Part shown: in pieces, positions 55,766 to 64,000 of the stretch
Numbering within the stretch: the first letter of the stretch is position 1
Layout of the letters: the number at the start of each line of letters is the position of its first letter
Source of the DNA: JAGVSR01 sp964589785
Lineage (GTDB): Bacteria; Pseudomonadota; Alphaproteobacteria; Rhizobiales; Hyphomicrobiaceae
Direction of reading: 5' to 3'
Length of the DNA stretch: 64,000 bases
Assembly: GCA_964589785.1 (NCBI GenBank)
Contig: CAZPUQ010000005.1
Coordinates: 186,001-250,000, forward strand
The notes under the pieces: generated by a model
Databases searched by the model: none
What the model saw: the letters and a program-made list of their open reading frames with translations, nothing else
What the model was told of the DNA's origin: nothing
Translations under genes and position numbers: made by a program

Positions 55766-56755
55766 GTGGATCCGACGCCTGACCGTCCCGCGCCCAACAT
55801 CGTGCGCACATACCTGAAGTTCGAGACGCCGATCGCGGAGCTGGAGCGCAAGGTGCAGGAGTTGCGCGCGCTGGAAGGCTCCGACACGGCCGTCTCCATC
55901 TCCGACGAGATCAAGAAGCTCGAGCAGAAGGCGCACGCGGCGCTGGCGGAGACGTACGCCAAGCTGACCCCCTGGCAGAAAACCGAGGTGGCCCGCCATC
56001 CGGAGCGCCCGCACTGCCTCGACTACGTCAGCGGCCTCATCGAGGACTTCACGCCGCTCGCGGGCGACCGCTACTTCGGCGAGGACGAGGCCATCGTCGG
56101 CGGCATCGGCACATTCCGGGGCCGCTCGGTCATGGTCATCGGCCACGAGAAAGGCTCCGATACGGAAAGCCGGCTGCGCCACAACTTCGGCATGGCCAAG
56201 CCCGAGGGCTACCGGAAGGCCGTGCGCCTCATGCAGATGGCCGAACGATTCCAGCTTCCGGTCATCACGCTGTGCGACACGGCGGGCGCCTATCCGGGCG
56301 TCGATGCCGAGCAGCGCGGCCAGGCGGAGGCGATCGCGCGCTCCACGGACTGCTGCCTCGCGATCGGGGTGCCGCTGATCGCCGTCATCATCGGCGAGGG
56401 CGGATCGGGCGGCGCCGTCGCGATCGCGACCGCCAACCGCATCCTGATGCTCGAGCACGCGATCTACACCGTCGCCTCGCCGGAGGCCGCCGCCTCGATC
56501 CTGTGGCGCGACAGCTCGAAGGCCGTCGACGCGGCCACGAGCATGAAGATCACGGCCCAGGACCTGGAGACGCTCGGCGTCATCGACACGGTGGTGAAGG
56601 AGCCCGTGGGCGGCGCCCACCGGGACCGCGAGCTGATGATGAAGCGCGTCGGAGATGCGATCGCCAAGGCGCTCGCCGAGTTCGACGGCAAGAGTGCGGC
56701 TGAGGTCCGCCGCCAGCGCCAGGAGCGATTCCTCGAGATCGGCCGTTCGCTGTGA
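55766..56755 (+). CDS. accA: acetyl-CoA carboxylase carboxyltransferase subunit alpha
   Basis: Encodes 329 residues from the GTG at 55766 (ACGAGG 7 bases upstream); an in-frame GTG at 55742 has a poorly spaced site. With AccD it transfers CO2 from biotin to acetyl-CoA in fatty-acid synthesis. Conserved blocks are YLKFETPIAELERKV, RPHCLDYVSGLIEDFTPL, GRSVMVIGHEKG and TLCDTAGAYPGVDAEQRGQ. GEGGSGGAVAIATANRILMLEHA is the oxyanion region. Length is normal. No accD is nearby. Confidence 0.97.
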   Translation: MDPTPDRPAPNIVRTYLKFETPIAELERKVQELRALEGSDTAVSISDEIKKLEQKAHAALAETYAKLTPWQKTEVARHPERPHCLDYVSGLIEDFTPLAGDRYFGEDEAIVGGIGTFRGRSVMVIGHEKGSDTESRLRHNFGMAKPEGYRKAVRLMQMAERFQLPVITLCDTAGAYPGVDAEQRGQAEAIARSTDCCLAIGVPLIAVIIGEGGSGGAVAIATANRILMLEHAIYTVASPEAAASILWRDSSKAVDAATSMKITAQDLETLGVIDTVVKEPVGGAHRDRELMMKRVGDAIAKALAEFDGKSAAEVRRQRQERFLEIGRSL

Positions 56756-56857
56756 GCGCCTCGGCCGCCGGCCGGCCTGACGTGCGTCCCTCAAGTTATT
56801 GTTTATGCTCGGCTTCGACGCCTCATCAGCGCCCTATTCACAGGGCCCAATGCGGCG

Positions 56858-56887
56858 TTGACACTGGCGGCGTCAGCGCCGCACAGT
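56858..56887 (+). promoter_or_regulatory. candidate promoter of first LDT-like gene
   Basis: A perfect TTGACA is followed after 18 bases by CACAGT, about 80 bases before the start codon. The -10 is weak. Confidence 0.25.
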
Positions 56888-56968
56888 CGTCCGCGACGTT
56901 CTTTGTTGGGGATTTGTTTACCTTCTCAATCAGATGCTGGGTCGCATGCGCCAGGGGAGAGTTTGCGT

Positions 56969-58081
56969 ATGCGACCGGCCGGTCAGGGTGGGGACGTGAT
57001 TTCGAGGGTCCGGATCGGAGCAAGTCTCCTCGCCGCGGCGGTCCTGCTCGCGGCGTGCGGCAGCGTGCCGGAGATTACGCCCGCCGAGCAGCCGCTGCCC
57101 AAGGAGACGCTCGATCTCATCGGCAAGAAGGGGATGCAGCCCGGCCGCCCCATCTTCGTGCGCATCTTCAAGGAAGAATCCGAGCTCGAGGTCTGGAAGG
57201 CGCGCGAGGACGGCCGCTTCTACCACGTCAAGACGTACCCGATCTGCAACTGGTCGGGCGAGATCGGCCCCAAGCTGAAGAAGGGCGACAAGCAGGCGCC
57301 CGAGGGCTTCTATGCGGTCGGTCCGAAGCAGATGAAGCCCGATTCCAATTATCACGTGGCCTTCAATCTCGGCTTCCCGAACGCGTATGATCGCGCCAAT
57401 GACCGCACCGGCGAGTTCCTGATGATCCACGGCAAGTGCAAGTCGGCCGGCTGCTACGCCATGACCGACGCGCTCGCCGAAGAGATCTACGCGCTGGCAC
57501 GCGAGGCGTTCAAAGGCGGACAGCCGGCCTTCGAGGTGCACGCGTTCCCGTTCCGCATGACGGATGAGAACCTTGCGCGCTTCAAGAAGAGCAAATGGTA
57601 CTCGTTCTGGGCGACCCTGAAGCAGGGCTACGACTACTTCGAGACCTATCGCGTGCCCCCGTCGATCGCCGTCTGCGAGCGCAAGTACGTCATCGGCGTC
57701 AGCCTGCCTGCGACCGGCCGGATCGATCCGGAGGGCGTGTGTCCGCGGTTCCAGAAGCCGCTCATCCAGCCCTTCAGTCCGAACCTCCTCGACCAGCAGA
57801 TCGCCGATCAGCGCATCGTGGTGCCCGGCGCCAAGGCGCGCGCGGACACCGCTCTTGCCTGGTCCAACGGCGACGCTCCGGCGCCTGTGGCCATGCCGGT
57901 GGCTTCCGGCGCGCAGGCGGCGCCGGTTGCCAAGGCCGGCGCCACGGGGTCGATCGACGGTGCCGCGGCGGCCACGCCCGTTGCCGCGCCGCTGACCGCG
58001 GAGCCAGCCGCGCCGGCACGGCCCAAGCCCGCCAAGAAGCCCTATACGATCCCCTCGTCGCTGGGCTTAAATCAGCCCTGA
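56969..58081 (+). CDS. YafK-type L,D-transpeptidase-like lipoprotein (copy 1)
   Basis: Encodes 370 residues from the ATG at 56969 (GGGGAGA upstream). The signal ends in a lipobox (VLLAAC30G). The catalytic YkuD-like core has YPICNWSGEIGPKLKKGDKQAPEG (about 90-113), NLGFPNAYDR and the active-site block with H154 and C162 (HGKC-KSAG-CYAM). The C-terminal 100 residues are Ala/Pro-rich and end PSSLGLNQP. YafK-like enzymes cross-link peptidoglycan or cleave bound lipoprotein in other bacteria. Note HGKC where the other two copies read HGGC. It is first of three consecutive paralogues. Confidence 0.9.
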   Translation: MRPAGQGGDVISRVRIGASLLAAAVLLAACGSVPEITPAEQPLPKETLDLIGKKGMQPGRPIFVRIFKEESELEVWKAREDGRFYHVKTYPICNWSGEIGPKLKKGDKQAPEGFYAVGPKQMKPDSNYHVAFNLGFPNAYDRANDRTGEFLMIHGKCKSAGCYAMTDALAEEIYALAREAFKGGQPAFEVHAFPFRMTDENLARFKKSKWYSFWATLKQGYDYFETYRVPPSIAVCERKYVIGVSLPATGRIDPEGVCPRFQKPLIQPFSPNLLDQQIADQRIVVPGAKARADTALAWSNGDAPAPVAMPVASGAQAAPVAKAGATGSIDGAAAATPVAAPLTAEPAAPARPKPAKKPYTIPSSLGLNQP

Positions 58082-58160
58082 TCGGCGGCTTTCCTTGCGG
58101 AGGCGAGCGGCGGGTCGCGACCCGGCCGGCGATGGCACCGGAGAGGCGGGACCTCGGATC

Positions 58161-59081
58161 ATGGCGTCACACAACGATCCGGCGCGGCCGGCCCGACGCA
58201 CGCGCCTTGGCGCGGGCCTGCTGAACGGCGTGCTCGTCGTCCTCGCCGCCGCGGCGGCCCTGATCGTGCTCGTGCCGAATCGGGAGCGCGAGGCCTATTT
58301 CATCTCTCTCGAGCGGCACTACCGCGTGTGGCTCGCGTCCCTCGGCCGGCCCATGCCCGGTACGCCGGACCTTGCGCGCCTCGGCGAGCGCCTTGCGGCC
58401 AAGGAGCTGGCGCTCGGCGCGCCGGTCTTCATGCGCGTGTTCAAGCGTGAGTTCGAGCTCGAGCTCTGGATGCTCAAAGGCGAGCGCTATGTCCACTTCG
58501 CGACCTATCCGATCTGCAAGTGGTCCGGCCGGCTCGGGCCCAAGCTCAAGACCGGCGACCGGCAGGCTCCCGAGGGCTTCTACTCGGTCGATCGCCCGGC
58601 GCTCAATCCGAACAGCCAGTGGCACCGCTCGTTCAATCTCGGCTTTCCCAACCCGTATGATCGTGCGCAGGGGCGCACCGGCTCCTTCCTGATGGTGCAT
58701 GGCGGCTGCGGCTCGATCGGCTGCTATGCGATGACGAATCCGGTCATCGACGAGATTTGGACGCTCGTGACCCGCGCCTTCGACGGCGGGCAGCAGCGGT
58801 TCCAGGTGCAGGTCTTTCCCTTCCACATGACGGAGCGCAATCTGGCACTCTATTCTGGGGGGGCGTGGGATGCCTACTGGGCCAACCTGAAGACGGGCTA
58901 TGACCTGTTCGAGACCGACCGCGTGCCGCCGACCGTCGGCGTGTGCAACAAGTCCTATGCATTCGCCTCGGGTGCCCGGACGCGCGACCCGTCGGGACCG
59001 GTGACGGCGCAGTGCCTCGCCTCCCCGGTGTCGGCCGCGCGGGCGGAGGGCGCGGCCGGTGTGGCACCTTTGCCGCGCTGA
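58161..59081 (+). CDS. YafK-type L,D-transpeptidase-like protein (copy 2)
   Basis: Encodes 306 residues from the ATG at 58161. An N-terminal membrane anchor (18-38, AGLLNGVLVVLAAAAALIVL) replaces the lipobox of copy 1. The core is as in copy 1, with YPICKWSGRLGPKLKTGD, NLGFPNPYDRAQ, H180 and C188 in VHGGCGSIGCYAMTN, and EVFP-like strand VQVFPFHMTERN. It lacks the long Ala/Pro tail. It lies 79 bases after copy 1. Confidence 0.9.
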   Translation: MASHNDPARPARRTRLGAGLLNGVLVVLAAAAALIVLVPNREREAYFISLERHYRVWLASLGRPMPGTPDLARLGERLAAKELALGAPVFMRVFKREFELELWMLKGERYVHFATYPICKWSGRLGPKLKTGDRQAPEGFYSVDRPALNPNSQWHRSFNLGFPNPYDRAQGRTGSFLMVHGGCGSIGCYAMTNPVIDEIWTLVTRAFDGGQQRFQVQVFPFHMTERNLALYSGGAWDAYWANLKTGYDLFETDRVPPTVGVCNKSYAFASGARTRDPSGPVTAQCLASPVSAARAEGAAGVAPLPR

Positions 59082-59249
59082 ACGGGGCTTCCGGGGCGAT
59101 GCGCCGCCGCAATCATAGAACGAAAGCGGCCTGTGCCCGTAAACGGTGGACACCGGGGCGGGCCGCTGGCCCCGGGCGGTTGCAAGGGGACGAGGTCTGC
59201 GGCTAGGCTGCCCGCCACGTCGAGCCTTGCCGCGCAGTCGAGAGTCACA

Positions 59250-60461
59250 GTGCCGTACGCCCGCGCCATCTCACGTCCGAGCGGTTGGGACCGGTCCCGC
59301 AGGGGATTTCGGGTCGCTTTCGTGCATGCCGGCCTCGTGCTGCTGGCCGGGCTGGCCCTAGTCGCCGAAGCCCGGGCGCTGTCGATCGAGCTCAAGGATG
59401 CCGCCCCCGACCGCGTCGAGCGCCAGCGCGCAGCCGCCGTCGGTCGCCTGCCGCTGCCCGGTACGCCCGATGTGACGAAGACGGCGGAGCGGCTCGCGGC
59501 CAAAGGCTTCGCCAACGGCGCGCCGATCTTCATCCGCATCTTCAAGGCCGAATCCGAACTCGAGCTGTGGATCGAGAAGGACGGCCGCTACGAGCTCTTC
59601 GCCGTCTATCCGATCTGCCACTGGTCCGGCACGCTCGGTCCCAAGCAGCAGGAAGGCGACAAGCAGACGCCCGAGGGCTTCTACACCATCACCTCGCGCC
59701 AGCTCCATCACGTGGGGCGCTGGCCGCGCTCCTTGAACCTCGGCTTCCCGAACGCCTTCGACCAGGCCGCGGGGCGCTCGGGATCCTACATCCTCGTGCA
59801 CGGCGGCTGCTCGTCGGTCGGCTGCTTTGCGATGACAAACCCGGTCATCGGCGAGATCTATGGTCTCGCGACGGCCGCGCTGAGAGCCGGTCAGCGCCAC
59901 ATCCCGGCCCACGTCTTTCCCTTCCGCATGACCGCCGCCAACCTCGACAAGCACAAGACGAGCGAGTGGGCGGGGTTCTGGTCGAACCTCAAGGAGGGCT
60001 TCGACAGCTTCGAGCGGACACGCCAGCCGCCGCGGGTCAGCGTGTGCGAGGCGCGGTATCACATCCAGGACGTCAGCCCGTCGGAGGCGGGCTCCGCAAG
60101 CCCTTTAGCCGTGTGCGGCGCGACGGCCGCCGCTATTCGATCGTCGGACAAATCCGCCACGCTTGTCCCGATCGAGACTCCGTCGAGCCCGTTACCGCCA
60201 CAGCCGAGCCTCCCAACGGAGCCGAGCCTTCGACCGCCGGCCTCGGCCTCCGTCCCGCTCAGCACGACGGAGCCGATGTTCGAGCTCGTGGTGAACCTCA
60301 ATCCGCCGCGGCGGCCGGCGGGCTTGGCGCTGGCGCGAACGGCGGGCCGGGCGCCGTGCAACTTGGCGCGACCAAGCTGCCGGAAGTTCATGGCGCTGAG
60401 AACCGAGGCGAAGAGCGCCAAGCCGGCGCGGCTCGCTGAGACCGTGCGCCGCAAGCGCTGA
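59250..60461 (+). CDS. YafK-type L,D-transpeptidase-like protein (copy 3)
   Basis: Encodes 403 residues from a GTG at 59250 with GAGAG 5-6 bases upstream; a GTG at 59133 would add an atypical start. A hydrophobic anchor or signal spans about 22-40. The core repeats YPICHWSGTLGPKQQEGD, NLGFPNAFDQ, and H184 with C192 (VHGGCSSVGCFAMTN). A long Pro/Ser-rich tail then ends in a basic segment. This copy differs from the others mainly in the ends, as expected for duplicated genes given new partners or locations. Confidence 0.88.
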   Translation: MPYARAISRPSGWDRSRRGFRVAFVHAGLVLLAGLALVAEARALSIELKDAAPDRVERQRAAAVGRLPLPGTPDVTKTAERLAAKGFANGAPIFIRIFKAESELELWIEKDGRYELFAVYPICHWSGTLGPKQQEGDKQTPEGFYTITSRQLHHVGRWPRSLNLGFPNAFDQAAGRSGSYILVHGGCSSVGCFAMTNPVIGEIYGLATAALRAGQRHIPAHVFPFRMTAANLDKHKTSEWAGFWSNLKEGFDSFERTRQPPRVSVCEARYHIQDVSPSEAGSASPLAVCGATAAAIRSSDKSATLVPIETPSSPLPPQPSLPTEPSLRPPASASVPLSTTEPMFELVVNLNPPRRPAGLALARTAGRAPCNLARPSCRKFMALRTEAKSAKPARLAETVRRKR

Positions 60462-60538
60462 ACCTTCCTTGCGGACCTTGCGACGGGCCGGGGCTGCGTG
60501 TCATAGAACGCCCGGCCCGTTCAACTGCGAGAGATGCC

Positions 60539-61078
60539 ATGACCGACAAAGTGCATACGCCGACGGCGATCGAGCGCACGTTGGAGAACGTGATCTTTGC
60601 GAGCCGCTGGCTGCTGGCGCCGTTCTATCTCGGTCTCGCCCTGTCGATCGTCGTCGTGCTCATCAAGTTCATGGCGGAGTTCTTTCACCTCGCCGCCCAC
60701 GCGTTCACGGCGACCGAGTCGGACGTGATCCTCGGCGTGCTGGCGCTCGTCGATCTGGCGCTGATGGGATCGCTGCTCATCATCGTCATCTTCTCGGGCT
60801 TCGAGAACTTCGTCTCCAAGATCGATCACACGGGGCACAGGGACTGGCCGGAGTGGATGGGCAAGATCGACTTCAGCGCGCTGAAGCTGAAACTGCTCTC
60901 CTCCATCGTCGCGATCTCGGCGATCCATTTGCTGAAATCGTTCATGGCCTTGAAGACGATCACGCCGGAGTTCGAGAAGTCGCTCTTCTGGCTCGTCGTC
61001 ATCCATCTCGTCTTCGTCGTCTCGAGCGTGCTGCTGGCCCTCTCGGACCGCATCGCCGGCGGCAAGGGAGAGAAGTAA
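60539..61078 (+). CDS. UPF0114 (YqhA-like) membrane protein
   Basis: Encodes 179 residues. The family start (ERTLENVIFASRWLLAPFYLGLALSIVVVLIKF) and further membrane segments (LALVDLALMGSLLIIVIFSGFENF, LLSSIVAISAIHLL, LFWLVVIHLVFVVSSVLLAL) give four spans. This matches UPF0114/TIGR00645 proteins of unknown function. A bidirectional terminator follows at 61116. It lies 77 bases after copy 3 of the L,D-transpeptidase-like genes. Confidence 0.92.
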   Translation: MTDKVHTPTAIERTLENVIFASRWLLAPFYLGLALSIVVVLIKFMAEFFHLAAHAFTATESDVILGVLALVDLALMGSLLIIVIFSGFENFVSKIDHTGHRDWPEWMGKIDFSALKLKLLSSIVAISAIHLLKSFMALKTITPEFEKSLFWLVVIHLVFVVSSVLLALSDRIAGGKGEK

Positions 61079-61109
61079 TACCGCTCTCGAAACTGAACTC
61101 TCCGATACG

Positions 61110-61141
61110 AAAAAAGCCGGGCTGATCGCCCGGCTTTTTTT
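61110..61141. terminator. bidirectional intrinsic terminator
   Basis: The stem GCCGGGC/GCCCGGC with loop TGATC is flanked by AAAAAA on the left and TTTTTTT on the right. It therefore terminates both the UPF0114 gene (plus) and secA (minus), which end on either side of it. Confidence 0.9.
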
Positions 61142-61167
61142 ATGTCAAAACGTGAGCAGACGCCGTC

Positions 61168-64000
<2,833 letters not shown>

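Overview
The window is G+C-rich, densely packed bacterial chromosome. Gene content and order point to an alphaproteobacterium of the Hyphomicrobiales (Rhizobiales). The evidence is a dnaK-dnaJ run followed by pyrF, an OlsB-type ornithine-lipid acyltransferase, an SDHAF4-like (DUF1674) protein divergent from htpX, an rsmB / heparinase-like / purH order, a malic enzyme fused to a phosphotransacetylase-like domain, and a perfect CtrA-type site (TTAA-N7-TTAAC). I cannot name the genus. Almost everything is housekeeping. I see no prophage, insertion sequence, CRISPR array or integrase.

Layout. 0-5.5 kb: the tail of rpe, hrpB, then on the minus strand a small secreted protein, radC, map and an unusually long rplS. 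5.6-9.5 kb: two lineage-type genes, a 415-bp AT-richer gap with the CtrA site and a 52-residue ORF, then trmD, a DUF1330 gene and pyrF. 9.6-17 kb: an FMN reductase, dnaJ, dnaK, alkB, a DUF305 gene, grpE and hrcA, so the DnaK chaperone machine and the heat-shock repressor lie together. 17-21.3 kb: the plus-strand run rph-rdgB-hemW, then a YqaA/DedA-like membrane gene and dsbB. 21.3-23.4 kb: a gene-poor stretch with a tight cluster of GTTGCGTC octamers, two small ORFs and a PilZ gene. 23.4-27.5 kb: an HNH endonuclease, an EVE-domain gene overlapping a METTL20-like methyltransferase, and acs with a clear terminator. 27.6-30.3 kb: an extensin-like protein, a TadG-like von Willebrand protein and SDHAF4. 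30.5-40.1 kb: htpX, rsmB, a 900-bp repeat-bearing gap, a heparinase-like gene, purH and convergent mutS. 40.3-47 kb: maeB, an alcohol dehydrogenase with a cupin partner, olsB and a soluble hybrid histidine kinase. 47.2-51.7 kb: a proteostasis-flavoured run (Trm112-like, LON domain, CnoX-like thioredoxin, ProX-like tRNA editing), tRNA-Gly(GCC), an orphan ParA-like ATPase and a repetitive secreted protein. 51.9-56.8 kb: lemA with two TPM-domain genes, an MFS gene and accA. 57-60.5 kb: three consecutive YafK-type L,D-transpeptidase-like paralogues. 60.5-64 kb: a UPF0114 membrane gene and convergent secA, which runs off the right edge.

No wholly new defence or mobile system is evident. The observations that most deserve follow-up are the L19 protein with an internal insert and an extra C-terminal HhH-like domain, the octamer cluster at 21.5-21.95 kb ahead of a 58-residue ORF, the tandem L,D-transpeptidase array, and the CtrA site in front of an undescribed 52-residue ORF. 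Start codons were chosen by family length and visible Shine-Dalgarno sequence and differ in places from the longest ORF. Residue counts were done by hand.
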